A stretch of 64,000 bases of DNA from Cristatella mucedo (Eukaryota > Bryozoa > Phylactolaemata > Cristatellidae). Where the stretch lies: assembly GCA_009760855.2 (NCBI GenBank), contig WPIO01000054.1:1067501-1131500 (forward strand), given 5' to 3'. Under the pieces are notes generated by a model. That model saw only the letters and a list, made by a program, of their open reading frames with translations, was not told the DNA's origin and made no database searches. Positions 1 through 11,525 of this stretch are shown here, piece after piece. Every line of letters starts with the position of its first letter. Positions within the stretch are counted from its first letter, which is position 1. The translations under genes were made by a program, and so were the position numbers.

Positions 1-97
1 GATCGCTAATCTCCGATCAGATCGCTGATCTCTAATCAGATCTCCGATCTTACCGCTGCTATCTCTGATCCGATCACTGATGCCTGATCTATGATCA
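1..97. repeat. GATC-rich short-period repeat
   Basis: The motif GATC recurs every 8 to 12 bases in variants such as gatcgctaatc and gatctccgatc. The array is degenerate and runs off the left edge of the window, so its full size is unknown. No coding potential is seen. Confidence 0.5.
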
Positions 98-2510
98 GAC
101 CATTGAGAGGTCTACTTTTCAGGAAGTATGCATTTTCTTCTCAGCCGCAGCTGTAAAACTGGAATTTGGATTTGCAATATAACCACGCCGGCCAAGCTCA
201 GTCTACACACTCTAGACGGCTGCCGGCGTCGAGGGATCTCGCCCTACCCTCCCTCTGTACTCCTTCGGCAGCCCTTATATTCCATGCATGCATAGTGCCC
301 GCCCGACAGCTGGCGGCAGTTTGTAGTGACGGATGTCCCCACAGATACCGCCAGTGCACGGATTTGGGCCGGACTGCCGAATCATCCGCCTAGAGTCATT
401 GTCCGCCCCTTTACCGCCCGTGGCAGCTTAGGAAGTCCGAACACTCATAGGGTCTCCGCCGCTCAGTGCTCGAAGGCTGCTGCATCATGTTCCCTCACAT
501 TTTGTCGACGAGCCATTTCTCAAGACGATCGGAAATGGGCCTACCCACGACAAAGTTAAGATTGCGTCTTTGGCCTTGACATGACACACCAATCATTCGA
601 ACCAGACGGCGGGGGGGGGGGGGGTGCGTAGGTTTCGCGGCGATCCACCGGATTTGACCATTCTCGATCATTCCAAGGGTATGAATAGCGTTCGCTGGCG
701 CCGTTTGATGGGCAGGCTCTTGAACTGTCAGCCTTCGATTTATTCGTTGAAGCGATATCGATTGAGGGAGCGGCGACCGGAAGCCATCGGTCGCCAGCAG
801 CGGACGTCATACGAAGCGGAAGTGCCGGCGAGGCCGGCAGCCATGCTGCCGCGGGCTTGGAGCGGCATCGAAGCACTCGCCCGTTCGACCGCAGGACCAC
901 CAAGCGCCTGTCGCTTCGGAAGCAATTCAAAAAGGGTCTGCATAAGATTCAGACCGAGATGGCCGACGGCGGCAGCGTAACGAGCGAGAGCCGCTACGGC
1001 TCCAGCGGCGGCGGCAACCGGTCGGCTGGGCCGAGCTCGAGTCGGGCGACGCAGAAAGGCGTCGGGACGGCCGACGCCGCCGCGAGGGCAGCGAGCCACC
1101 AGATAAGCATCAAGGTCCAGCGTCTACGCTCGATGAAGCTGAAGCAGCCGCGGCAGCAGATAGTCGCCGCCGGGAGCCGAAGGGCCCCGGCCAAGGGCCC
1201 CGGCCGCGCGGAGGGAGACAGCCGAGTGTAGTGAGCCGCCGCCGAGGAGACCCGATCTGCTGAAGCCGCTACTGCTGCCGAAGCAGCTGCTGCAGCTGGC
1301 AGTCTGACACGTCCGCTACCTCGGCCTCGCCGACGGCGCTGACGGACCGGATATTAATTACATCAAACCTGTCAAGGCCGAATGATGGATACTGACGGCA
1401 GCGTCGGCGGCTGCACGTCCCACGCTGCTGCGAGCCAGCTAGCCGCCATCTTTCTGCCGCGGCCATTTACTCGTTTGTCGGCGGCGACGAGGCCTTAAAA
1501 CCTGGCGTCGACATTTAGCTGCGCCTCCTTCAATCGACCTACCCTTGCAGTTTTGAACGACAATCCGGCGAAGCCAGGCCGAGCTCCCGAGGTCATGGCG
1601 GCGACGACGGCAACGCAAATCGTTAGCCTGCCGCCGCGTTCGCTCGCATCGATTGGATCGAAAGTTAATCGCACGGTAAAAGCATGAAAGACAGAAAGAC
1701 AGACAGAGAGCACCGGCACTAGCAGCAGCAGCTACAATAATTCGTGGACGCTTGCTGCCGCCCCTGAGCCTGCCTGCCATGGCTCGGGGGAAGCCGCCTA
1801 CGTAATCGTTGCTCGGAGTATCGGACGATATATCGCACCTTTTGCTAAACGGGGCTCAGCCGGCTACTGACGGGGCCTACCGCTCAGCCAGATGCGAAAG
1901 TAGCAGAAGTCAGCCAAAATGCACTCGAGCTGCAGCCTCGATGGTGGGCCGAAAGCAGCTAATGAACGAGCTTCGCCGCCGTCTGGCTTCCCAGATGACC
2001 GCTTGTGGATACCATCCCCCCCCCGATCCAGCGCGCCACCTGCCGGCGAGCTCAGACAGTAGCGGCTACAGCGCCCGGCGACACCATTAGCCTGTGTCGT
2101 TCGCCAACTTTAAAAAAAAAGTGCAAAAATAGACTTCACTCTGTTTTTTGAGCTGACGCTGCACGAGCAAAATAAATCGCACGACTGCTTTGGTCGGCAG
2201 CATCCCATCACGCACCAGCTCCGGAATCGCCAAATCTTTTGTAAGTTGACGAGTGCAGCTCTCGCGAGTCGCCTTTCGATAATTTCAGTCCGATATATAA
2301 GAGTAGTAGAGTTCGATCAATTAGGTGAAGTTCGGCGTGCGGACGCTTCTCCACAATCCAGGCGAAATGAAATGGGCAGCGCGCGAGAAATAGCTGTGTA
2401 AAAGGGAAGAACTTGGTAAGCAGCCAGTTGTCGCATATACCAGTTGCTGCGCCCGAGCGTGTAACGGCTGAATTTGGCGCTGCACTACGAATGGACCGGA
2501 ACTGTCGAGG
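98..2510. other. GC-rich unassigned stretch with long open frames
   Basis: No gene was recognised. The part from about 600 to 1800 is GC- and CpG-rich and open in several frames on both strands. The most protein-like frame is on the plus strand at about 857-1231. It has a basic segment (KRLSLRKQFKKGLHKIQ) followed by a Ser/Gly/Ala-rich tail, ends at TAG, and uses G or C at most third codon positions, as the chitin synthase exons do. It could be the last exon of an unknown gene, but opposite-strand frames are also open, so composition alone could explain it. A run of 14 G lies at 611-624. Confidence 0.25.
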
Positions 2511-2514
2511 CCAT

Positions 2515-3065
2515 CTTGCGGAGCTGCGTTGGCATCCACTCGATCAGTGGATGCAGAGAAAAAACTCGGACTCTGACTTGCAAGGCCAGCCGTGGCTTGG
2601 CTCCTTCATGTCTAGGTGAGCTACTCTTATCACTGGCAGCACCTTCACGTCCTCTGTATGGGGGTTCCATAGACTATAAATTAGCTGCCACTTTCCTACG
2701 CTTACAGATCGCTGGCGACAGAAGCTGCTGCACTGCTGCCGGTCCTCTGTACTGAGGTACTCACCTTCCATAATTCGTACGCGACGACATCTTCTGCTGC
2801 CGATTGCGGCACATCCTATCCAGCTGCCCCCAGCGCTCCTAGTTCCACGTTAATCACTTGCTCGGCATTATCGCCTCCTGACTCAGCTTCCCAGCTTTTT
2901 ACTTTCACTTTGCCAAGCGTGATAGTCTTTTGGCTACAGTGGGCATGCGCGCAGAAAGCCGCTTACGCTTTGAATGCGAAATCGAAAGTAGTTTTCACAC
3001 GTAACACCCATTCATTCCTCTTAACATAGTGGAGTCGTAGACGGAGATATAATTCGTTACATTGA
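2515..3065 (+). mobile_element. LINE-2fam 3' fragment, degenerate
   Basis: It matches, with many changes, the 3' part of the copy at 49240-50360. Shared landmarks are the 'cttggctccttc' segment, 'ataaattagctg', 'gcgacagaagct' and the terminal 'gtggagtcgtagacggagata'. Frames are broken, so this is an old 5'-truncated insertion. Confidence 0.6.
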
Positions 3066-3700
3066 AATACTCGCTACAACTAACTAATTGAGAGCTTCGA
3101 CGCCATATTGACTCTCATCACCGTAACGGTGGGATTCCCCGAGCTGGCGTTCACCTAAAGGACAGGCTGTGGCCCTTGAACTTTAATTGATAGTGACGGC
3201 AAAATGAAAGGAAAAGATAAGGAAAGAGTTACAGGTAAGGAAATGTAAAGGCAAGATAAGTTAAAGGTAAGGAAGTACTGCAGGTTCCATGGGGAAATGC
3301 TATGTAGAGGCAGTAATAGACGGGGTAAAGGTGAGATAGAGAACTTTTTCCGGCTATTGGTGCAAATTTTAAAACTCCTGGTCTGTTAACAGGCTAGATT
3401 TTTGAAGAGGCATGCTCGCATACGCTCGCATCAAATTTCTCACGTAACGGTCATATAAGAACGTCATATTCATTTATTCTTCATGCTTAGTCGCTGACGT
3501 TGCTATCCGGCTGCCCTATTACAATACACCAAGGTGCCCACACTGTGTGCCGTCTTCGTCTTGCAAACAGGTTTTGTTCTAAGACCCGCAAGAAGTCTTT
3601 TTGTCTTTGCAGGAAAGCGAGTGCAATCGCTGTTTTGTATCTCGAATGCCAGGCCTGTGTGTCTTTAACTTCACCACTGCCACGTCGCACCACTTCTAAC
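3066..3700. other. Unassigned intergenic stretch
   Basis: Nothing gene-like is seen. A purine-rich patch at about 3195-3320 repeats variants of aaggaaa and aaggtaagg on the plus strand. Confidence 0.4.
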
Positions 3701-3709
3701 CGATATGCC

Positions 3710-4010
3710 TAAGCTCATAGTCATAAATCGTATTGACTAAAAGGTTTCGTCGCTCACTCCCTACGCTCTCTTGCTCCGACCTTCACCTATCCAAACTGAT
3801 CGCGTTTCGCATCGTCCCGCCTGCACTTTCGACTCAAGTCGCTTAGTGGTGCTTCTACCGAAACTCGGAACCTATAGAGACCGTGACTTCAGTTTATAAA
3901 CTCAAAAGCTTGTAACTCACTACCGACTGACGTCGTGACATCTTCTGGCTTCACGAAATTTTAAATAAAGCTAAAAACTAGTTTTTCTGTACACGATATA
4001 CTCTCCGTCC
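3710..4010 (+). mobile_element. LINE-1fam C-terminal relic
   Basis: Scrambled matches to the end of the LINE-1fam reverse transcriptase frame are visible: the 'aaggttt(t)gtcgctcact' segment, 'gagaccgtg...ttcagtt' and 'actcactaccgac..acgtcgtgacatc', as in 25430-25680. It is a heavily decayed copy. Confidence 0.5.
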
Positions 4011-4383
4011 GCGTGAATTCTCCTTTTGTTTCTTAGGTACGCAGGCTTTTAGAACATTATCAATAGCCAATTAGCGAGGTTGCATTTCAGAACGCGTATA
4101 GTGCCTATCGCTGCATGAAAGGCGTTGCTGCTTCTGCACTAGCGTCCTGTGCCATTTGCGCTAATGCCGCAGGGAGCAGCTGGAACGCTCGGCCGGTAGA
4201 GCGCTGCACCGCTAATCCAAAGATTAGGAACTCACTCTCCTCTCGAGGCGAAATACTTTCCTCGTTCATTCCCGCAGCAGACAGCCTCCGGTAGCTTTGC
4301 GTGTCGTCATCAAGTAAAACAAAAGATTGGCCAGCTTCGGCGAACATTACTTAGGTTATTTGTACGCCTTATTTGGCTATTTG

Positions 4384-4555
4384 TGCTTGCTGATTAAGCA
4401 GCCTCTTTTTGTATAGCGACAGAAGAGCCTTTACGGCTATCACCACCGCTAGCAGTGGCAATAAAGAATCGCCCACCGCAGGAATCGAACCCACGACCTC
4501 GGGAACGAGGTCATGAAATAAACCACCTTACCTAGTGTGCCATCACGGCTCACCA
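4384..4555 (-). mobile_element. SINE-A, tRNA-derived
   Basis: Read on the minus strand, the element begins near 'tgagccgtgatggcacac' and carries a pol III B-box-like 'gggttcgattcctgc' after a short hairpin of the ccga(g)gt type. It continues through 'cactg...gcggtggtgatagccgtaaaggctcttctgtcgctatacaaaaagaggctg'-like sequence to a 'gattaaac' end. This matches the copies at 41479, 42157 and 45822. The A box is weak. Confidence 0.75.
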
Positions 4556-4584
4556 AATTTTGTACTGTTGAGTAAGAGATAAAT

Positions 4585-4690
4585 CATTGAGCATGCAACC
4601 ACTAACCATGCGATCTTGCTTCTTGCATGGCATACGCAAAGTACCTAGAAAGAGTGTAATTATTCTGAGAATGCTATACAAATCTCTACT
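4585..4690 (+). mobile_element. LINE-1fam 3' end relic
   Basis: The untranslated segment 'gagcatgcaaccactaaccatg' is followed by a decayed terminal stem-loop ('gtacctagaaagagtg...attctgagaatgctatac'). It may be the continuation of the relic at 3710-4010, separated by the SINE-A copy. Confidence 0.5.
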
Positions 4691-4990
4691 AATTATAAAG
4701 TGAGAAAGTCCATCACGCCACAAGATGGCGCATTTGCGTCACGTGGCAAATGGCTAACTCCCGTCATGCTGCAAGATGGCGCAGTGCTGTCTTCCGTGAA
4801 GGAACTGCTATGAATCAGCGAAGCGAGTCCACAGGCAGTGAGCTGTTCATGAATTTTTACTATTATTACTTGATTCAGTTAGTTCAGTCGCAGGCAGAAC
4901 AGTATCTTATTACTATTTTAGGCTTTGCGGTACGCCCGGCAAGCTTCAAGAGATGCGCTCCGAGCTCGCTGCCAGCACCCGTAAAGCACT

Positions 4991-5029
4991 CTGGCCTGCC
5001 GGCGGTAAGGGTAGTTACCGGCAGGCCAG
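4991..5029. repeat. Inverted repeat (hairpin)
   Basis: The left arm ctggcctgccgg(cg)gtaa at 4991-5008 is the complement of ttaccggcaggccag at 5015-5029, with a two-base bulge and a six-base loop. No function is assigned. Confidence 0.8.
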
Positions 5030-6225
5030 CAGAGGGCGGATGGGAAATTGGCGGCAGCGCGCATGCGCGCCGCCGCCGCTTCCGGGAATTCTCGCGGCAA
5101 GCGGATGCGGCTCCTTTTCCCGTCCAAAGTGATGCATCGGCACCTGATTGTACGACAAAGTTCCGCGCGGCATATTTTGACCTCCAGTCGAACGCGGCCG
5201 CGGACGCTGTTTGACGCCTGCAGCCGTCCGCTGGTGTCAAGCAGACTTGCCCGCAGATACGTGGATATTGTGGACTTGACGACACGTTACGGTACGAGCG
5301 CTCGTCGTTGCTGCCACGTTTCTGCCACTGTCGGCGCACCTGCGCGCGCATCGACGCAGCAAGCCCTACAAGTGACTAGCCGCGCCGCAGGGTTCGGGCG
5401 TCTCCGGAAATCGTCGCGTGTCGGGCTGAGAGCCGACGCGCGTTACGAGCGCTGCGCTTGCGGCCAAGTTCTGACCGGACGCGGAAGCCGCACAGCGAGC
5501 GTTCGTAGCGGTGTCGACGGCAGCGGGACGCGATAACAACGAAGAGAGCTCAAGCTTTGGCACAGAAACTCCTGCCTGCATCCGTAGCGTGGGAAGTCTA
5601 TTCGACGGCAGGTGAAGGGTCGACCGCGGTCGCGTCCAGCGTCCGCCATCTGGCCGGCGACGGCTTTCAAACGGGGCCCAGAGCGCCGCTAAAGTTCCGG
5701 TCGCAGAATTTTCCGGGCGGCGCTACTCCCGTCTGGCGCTGGCTAGGGCGCTACTGACTGCCCGGCAGTCGATTCAAACATCTACGCGGCAGCCTAGCGA
5801 TGCAGCCACGTGATGTGGCCACGTGTCCCAGTCGTTATAAAATTGAGGAGCCACGAGCGAGTAATATCGTGTGAGTCGTAGTCTGGCCCATCTAGCGCGG
5901 TAGCGTTTCACTGCAAAAGAAAGAGGTCTGTCGGCGCGCGTAAAGAAAACGATGAAAAAGCTGTCGCCATTATTTTTCTATTTTCTATTTTATTATTATT
6001 ATTATTATTTTCTATTTTATTATTCTACTTTCTATTTTATATTTTGAAAAAGCTATCGCCATTATTATATCACTTTTATTTAGCAAAGCCACGCGTTTGC
6101 AGCACTTTGAAGTGGGTTTAAAGAGATGGGCAAGCGGCGATAGCAGCGGATGGTTTCAGCCACTAGCCTCGGCACGAACACCGAGGTCAAGGTGGGGTCA
6201 AGGCCGCGACAGCCTAGACATTGAA
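5030..6225. other. GC-rich stretch, then TATT-rich DNA
   Basis: From 5040 to 5760 the DNA is CpG-rich, with open frames on both strands but none recognisable. A TATA-like TATAAAA at 5836-5842 follows two CACGTG motifs at about 5808-5826. From about 5985 to 6075 it becomes a repeated tctattttattatt tract. No gene was identified. Confidence 0.35.
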
Positions 6226-6227
6226 TC

Positions 6228-6303
6228 TGTAAGGCGCCTAGAAAGAGATTGAGTTCTCCGAGGGCGCTTATCAAGTGTATTGTTATTATCATTATTATTA
6301 TAA
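6228..6303 (+). mobile_element. LINE-1fam 3' terminus
   Basis: It contains the family's terminal stem-loop, 'aggcgcctagaaagagattgagttctccgagggcgct', followed by an ATT-rich tail. Only the end of the element is preserved. Confidence 0.7.
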
Positions 6304-7190
6304 GGCGTGTGCTTAAATCGAGCGACGATTAGTTTTGACCGCTGACGACTTTAGACCAAGCACTTTTTCGGTAGCTCGGCAAAAACCAACTATGCAAATA
6401 ACCTGCGTGAGCCGTGGGATGGCCACACCTCGGCTGAATGGCAAACTAATGCCAGCAGCGCTCGGTGTCGGCATGCGAGAATGGCACGGCCCTAGCAGCT
6501 ATGCTCGTCAAGCTCGGTCGCATTGTTAGAGCAGGCGACAATTACTTTGTCCTACTGGCTATCGACTATCGATTGAGTAAAGAATAAGGATGCCTCTACA
6601 ATTAAATACTATTTCATGAATGCCTAAGACTATTCTCTTCGCTTGCCGCACACGAAATTCGAAATCGTTGCACACGCGCAGCTAGTTAGAGGACTAGCAA
6701 TGAAGCTCACTGAAAACTTTAGGGCCGTGTGAGCTCGAGGAAAAGAGGCAGCCAAGTCATAAGTTTTCGCGGAGGTAACACTTCTACGTCCTTGCAATCG
6801 CCTTTCACGCGGCGCATCCGGTTTGGGCTCGGAAACTCCGGAAGCGCCCAGAATGCCGCTCGCTGACAGGGGCTCGCTTTCTATCTGGGAACGTTCTACC
6901 TCGCACTTCCTTCGACTGCGAGCGTGATAATCGGCTGTCGATTGCATCCCAGCGCAAAGACGCTGCACTTTCTGTAAGCAGGAATTGGAAAAATCCCCGT
7001 GGAAAAGCTCGGACTGCCTACACGCCGCGCATCACACGTCACCGCGTCTGCCTATCGAGCCGAGGATACCCTACTTTGGCAGACACCGCCGCAGCCGATA
7101 AGCGGCGGCGGCGGCGGCGGCGGCGCGTCCATGCCTCGCTGCTCCCTGCGCTCCGAAGGCTGTCAACCGGTAGAGGTCGCTGGCTAGCCG
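6304..7190. other. Unassigned intergenic stretch
   Basis: Only short overlapping frames are seen. A (GGC)n run lies at 7103-7124. Confidence 0.4.
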
Positions 7191-7196
7191 ACTCGC

Positions 7197-7285
7197 CGGC
7201 TGACTGACTGACTGACTCCTTCCCGCTGACATCCAGGCCGACTCCTTCCAGCTGGCTGGCTTGCTGGCTGGCTGGCTGACTTCCA
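7197..7285. repeat. CTGA/CTGG simple repeat
   Basis: Repeats of ctga change to ctgg. A separate (CACG)n tract lies at 7560-7588. Confidence 0.7.
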
Positions 7286-7558
7286 GCTGCGTTTCGGCTG
7301 ACTTTTTGGCATTCCCGCCGACACTACAGCCTTCCACCGGAAGCCTGTGCGTCACCTTCCCCTGGGCCTGCGTAGAGCCGCAGTCCGAGTGGTACAGGGC
7401 AGTCCGAAAGCCGGGGACCTTTTACGTGGAGAAAAGCGATCGATCCCATCGTGCACTGCATTTTCCAGTGACTTCCGACTGTCACCGCTTGTCTTCGACG
7501 CCGCTAGCCGCCTAGCGCCTGCAAAGTCCTTCGTTCCATCAAGCGAACTGCGCCCGCC

Positions 7559-7589
<31 letters not shown>

Positions 7590-7844
7590 CCTTCTTCCTG
7601 CCCCGCCTCGACCCAGCGGCGGGTGGGTTGCAAAGGCGGCGTGAGCTAAATCAGCCAGACTCTGATTGAGCTTCCTTATACGCGGTCCTGCATTGTAACC
7701 GCTAGGAACCGCTTGTGCGATAATCCATGGCCGACGCCGCGCGTAAATGCACCGCCCGAGCGATGGGCAGCTGAGTTGTGCTAACGAAGTAACTTTTGAG
7801 CGTCGGCTTTTGAGACGGTTTGAGCTCGAGACCACTGAGCCGTT

Positions 7845-8060
7845 GGTGTACGCAATAACACTAATTATAAAAATAATATTAACAACAGACTCGATAGCCC
7901 TCGGAGAGGACTCACTCTCTTCCTGGGCGCTTTACATTTGCTGCAAAGGGAAACGCGATCAAAAGGCTAGTGTTATCATGCTCGAGAAACAACATGAATA
8001 ACATGATTAGGTGTGACATGCACACGGTCAGCATGCAAGTGCGGTTAGTGGCAGCAGTCA
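7845..8060 (-). mobile_element. LINE-1fam 3' end
   Basis: On the minus strand this gives the 3' untranslated segment ending in the family stem-loop. On the plus strand it reads 'cctcggagaggactcactctcttcctgggcgctttacat', preceded by an AAT-rich tail at about 7855-7885. Only the 3' end is retained. Confidence 0.6.
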
Positions 8061-9876
8061 TGTCGTTACGTCATGGCCGTGGCCGCTGTTGAATGCCTGT
8101 AACCCTCCGTCGCTGTCGGGTCGACTTTTCTACTCAATGGACACGGACTCGTGCTGAGTTGCGGGCGCTCTCTTTGGTGTTCCTCCGCTGTCGGCACACC
8201 CGCATGCATTCTTGCTGCATTGTTAAAATTAGAAAGTCTCGATGCAAGTCTCAGGCGTATCCATATCAAACTGACGAGCGACGTTCTATTTGCACATGCG
8301 CATGCGCACACGAAGTGTCTCTCGAATGGCTGACTTCCTTTTCGACCGCTTGTCTCCTAGCGCCCATTCTAATCCACCACGTGTGCTCTCTCCGTTTACA
8401 CAGCAGAGATCTGCCGTCCACCGGACTGTCACCAGTGTCATCTAGAGGTAAAAATGTCAGTGTTGATGACAGAATCAAACTGAAGAACGAAATAAATTCC
8501 AAGGGCAAGTTGTAATCCTGCATTCTCTGAGCAAAGCTCAGCTCAGCAGCTTGAAGAGCGTGAGCAACAGAGTCAATAATAATAATGTAATATTATAATA
8601 ATAATATTTAAAAGCAATGATAATAATAGAATATATAATAATAATATAAACAAATAATAAATAATAAAATAAATAATAAATAATACTATAACAATATAAT
8701 ATAATATAATAATAGCAATAAAGCTCTCAGCTTGAAGAGCGTGAGCAACGGTGTCGATAATTTGATGTCATCTTTCGTACCTCAACAAGGCAGCAGATAT
8801 CTGCCTGGCGTCCCGCGATTGTTTCTCGAAACTCTTTCTTCATTGTGCAAATAACTCTCCACTATTCCTATCGAACTTTAACTATTCCTGTCGAACATAG
8901 TTCTTATCGAACTATCACAAGGTTCGCGTAGAATTATTGATCCTTCATTTTGATACCCTACTACCTGCTACAACTTTAGATAGAAAAACGCAGCTAAAAT
9001 GAAATTATTCTATCGTGCATCGGCTGTGGGAATATGTCACTTTTTCCTGCGTCTCCAATAAGCTATGAGAACGTGTTTTTTACGTCCGACAGTTACCTTC
9101 AGGCTACTCAATAATGGGTCAGCCACGCGTGATCGGTCGGTATCTACCAATGTCTGGGTCCTTCTCCCCACTATGACTTCAGTAGTAGCGGCAGCGGCAT
9201 CAAGGAATAAATCAAACACAAAATTTAATCTAGTTGGAACGCGGAGGAGATCAGGAGAAAAGGACTGGAAGCAAGTAAAACGCTGATTATAGAAGCTATT
9301 TGATTGCTTAAACCGATTGGCGACCATCGAGTGATCGAGTAGTCGCTCGAGCTCAAATCTTAACAGAAAATTGCGCTTCGCTGTAATCAATCTGAAAGCA
9401 GCCACAAGCAAGCAGCTGTTCAGTGAGAGCTGTTCAACGAGCTGTTTAATGTTCAGTGCTTTCGCTGAGGACTGTGCCAGTCAGAGCTGCGATGGCAATT
9501 TGTTAGCTCCGCTTAGCCAAGTTAGCTCCGCTTGCAGGCAGATTGCATGGATTACTAAAGGATTGAAGCCTTAAAGCTTCGGGGAGAGCAGTTCGTGATC
9601 GACTGACGCCCAATGGTTGCCCAGCGAAAAGTCGCTCGCTCACCCCGTTACGAAATCTTGAGCCGCAGGAATGCGGATGCGTTTAATCGTGCAAGCGAGG
9701 CGTCGACTGGTCCCCTGCACAGAATGCTAATCCCTAGCTCGCATCCCACAAACACTGCTTAATTTGATAGCATTAGAGGCGGTACTATCCTTGAATAACT
9801 ATTCGATTAGCAGGAGCGTCGTTCCACTGTGCAGGCAGCATTTGGCGAAGGCCAAACGCGGCGTCGTGTCCGGATC
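8061..9876. other. Unassigned stretch with AAT-rich island
   Basis: An AT-rich island of aataat/aaataa repeats lies at 8575-8720. It is bracketed by two imperfect copies of 'agcttgaagagcgtgagcaac' (8549 and 8729), which suggests a local duplication around it. No gene is seen. Confidence 0.4.
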
Positions 9877-9894
9877 GGACGCCTCGAGGCGTCC
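9877..9894. repeat. Perfect 18-base palindrome
   Basis: ggacgcctcgaggcgtcc is identical to its own reverse complement. It could be chance in CpG-rich DNA or a dimer-protein site. No gene is adjacent. Confidence 0.85.
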
Positions 9895-10711
9895 AGATAA
9901 TCAGCAATGGAGAGAATCTTGTGCGTTTCAACCTTCGGGAGACTTAAGGAAAAACTTCCTACAATCAATGAAGGTGCACGCAGCTATCCCAACCAATCTG
10001 CCTGATACCCTTAGGCGAGACGCGCACCTTGAGAGTAATCGACTGGAATCGGCTCCACAATGCCACAATGGCGATCCGCCGAAGGTTTCGTGCGTCCTTG
10101 AGCCGTTCCCTTGCATGCTACCTGAAGTCGGAGCTTTCAGCGTGCATTGCGACAGGATTGACTAGCCTGATTGATCTCCCCTGAGCAATGGGGATTTGCC
10201 ATCCGCAAAATGTCCTCGCTCGCGAAAGCGATTTACCCATCATTAAATTAATCTTTCGCGTGCAATCGCTAGGTATACTTGGTAGTGGTGATTTTAAGCG
10301 GAAGCGGAAGCTCAGTACATTGGAAAACGGTAATATCCGCCTAGTAGGCTCTGTTGACTTTCAGTGCTTCAACGTCCTGCCGTACTGGGAAGGCACGGCC
10401 AGTGTGGGGAAACGCTTAGTCGAGTGACTCTGCCAGGCCTGTACTGCGATAGATGCAGCTGCTTGCGCACTGTGATAGTCGGAGCTGCCCTTTGCGGAAT
10501 GAAAATATGGGAGAAAATATTTAAACGGGAACCAAGCTTGAGATAAATAGTATATTTTGGTTTGAATTGTATTAATATCCAAAAACCTAGTCCGCGTTGG
10601 TTGTCCTTGGATTTGGATTCAGGGGATCCAACACGCCAATTGGATTCAGAGAAACTTCTGAGCCTGGCCAGTATTTGGCCGAGGCTCACGATAGTGTTAA
10701 GCTCAAAAAGC
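9895..10711. other. Unassigned intergenic stretch
   Basis: Short open frames only. No homology was recognised. Confidence 0.4.
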
Positions 10712-10892
10712 TCTAGCTGATTCAACGGCCTCTATTGTGTACCGCGACAGAAGAGCCTTTACGGCTATCACCACCGCTTGTAGTGGCAATAAAGGATTGA
10801 TGCCTTCAGCAGGACGCGAACCAACGACCTCGGGACCGAGATTAACCGAAAAGCAACCGCCTTAAAGCAATAGTGTGCCATCGTGGCTCACC
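10712..10892 (-). mobile_element. SINE-A, tRNA-derived
   Basis: This is the complement of the SINE-A pattern. On the plus strand it reads 'ctagctgattcaacggcctct', 'gcgacagaagagcctttacgg', 'accgcttgtagtggcaataaa', 'cgacctcgggaccgag' and 'gtgtgccatcgtggctcacc'. It carries a small insertion (gattgatgcc) relative to the other copies. Confidence 0.75.
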
Positions 10893-11047
10893 AAGCTTAT
10901 TCCAACGATTTCCATTACCGTAGCTTGTTTTGAAAACGTTTCAAAAAATACTCTTTTAGATACGAGAGCGTACTCAGTTGAACCCTAATTCAATTGAATT
11001 GTAACCCGGCATTCCTTTGCCGGGCATTCAAACATTCACCGAGTGCC

Positions 11048-11175
11048 CCTCTCTCTCGCCTTCTCTCTCTCTGTCTGTCTGTCTCTGTCTGTCTCTGTCT
11101 GTCTCTGTCTCTCTGTCTCTGTCTCTGTCTCTGTCTCTGTCTCTGTCTCTGTCTCTGTCTCTGTCTCTGTCTCTC

Positions 11176-11216
<41 letters not shown>

Positions 11217-11230
11217 GTCTCTGTATCTCC

Positions 11231-11303
<73 letters not shown>
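11048..11303. repeat. CT/CTGT microsatellite
   Basis: The tract is mostly pyrimidine on the plus strand: ctctgtctgt variants, then regular ctctgt units, then ctgt, then pure (CT)n. Open frames across it (Ser/Leu or Arg/Glu repeats) are artefacts. Confidence 0.95.
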
Positions 11304-11308
<5 letters not shown>

Positions 11309-11365
11309 ACCATGACTAAGTATCTTTCCTGAACATTTCATTTTAAATCCTACCCAGCATCTAGT

Positions 11366-11392
11366 TTAAGAGCTCTACAGTAGAGCTCTTAA
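11366..11392. repeat. Near-perfect palindrome, 13-base arms
   Basis: ttaagagctctac at 11366-11378 and gtagagctcttaa at 11380-11392 are exact complements around a single A. It abuts an AT-only tract at about 11393-11525. Confidence 0.85.
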
Positions 11393-11525
11393 GTATATAT
11401 ATATATAGATATTATATATATTATATTATATATATATAACTTATATCATATTATATTATATTTTATTATATTTATATTATATTATATTATATATATAATA
11501 TATATTAATAATATCATATATTTAT
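11393..11525. repeat. AT-rich low-complexity tract
   Basis: Almost only A and T, made of tata and attata units. It is directly joined to the palindrome on its left. Confidence 0.8.

Noticed and set aside
11048-11303. Long Arg/Glu, Ser/Leu and similar repeat frames
   Set aside because: They are translations of a CT/CTGT microsatellite, open in every frame because the repeat contains no stop.
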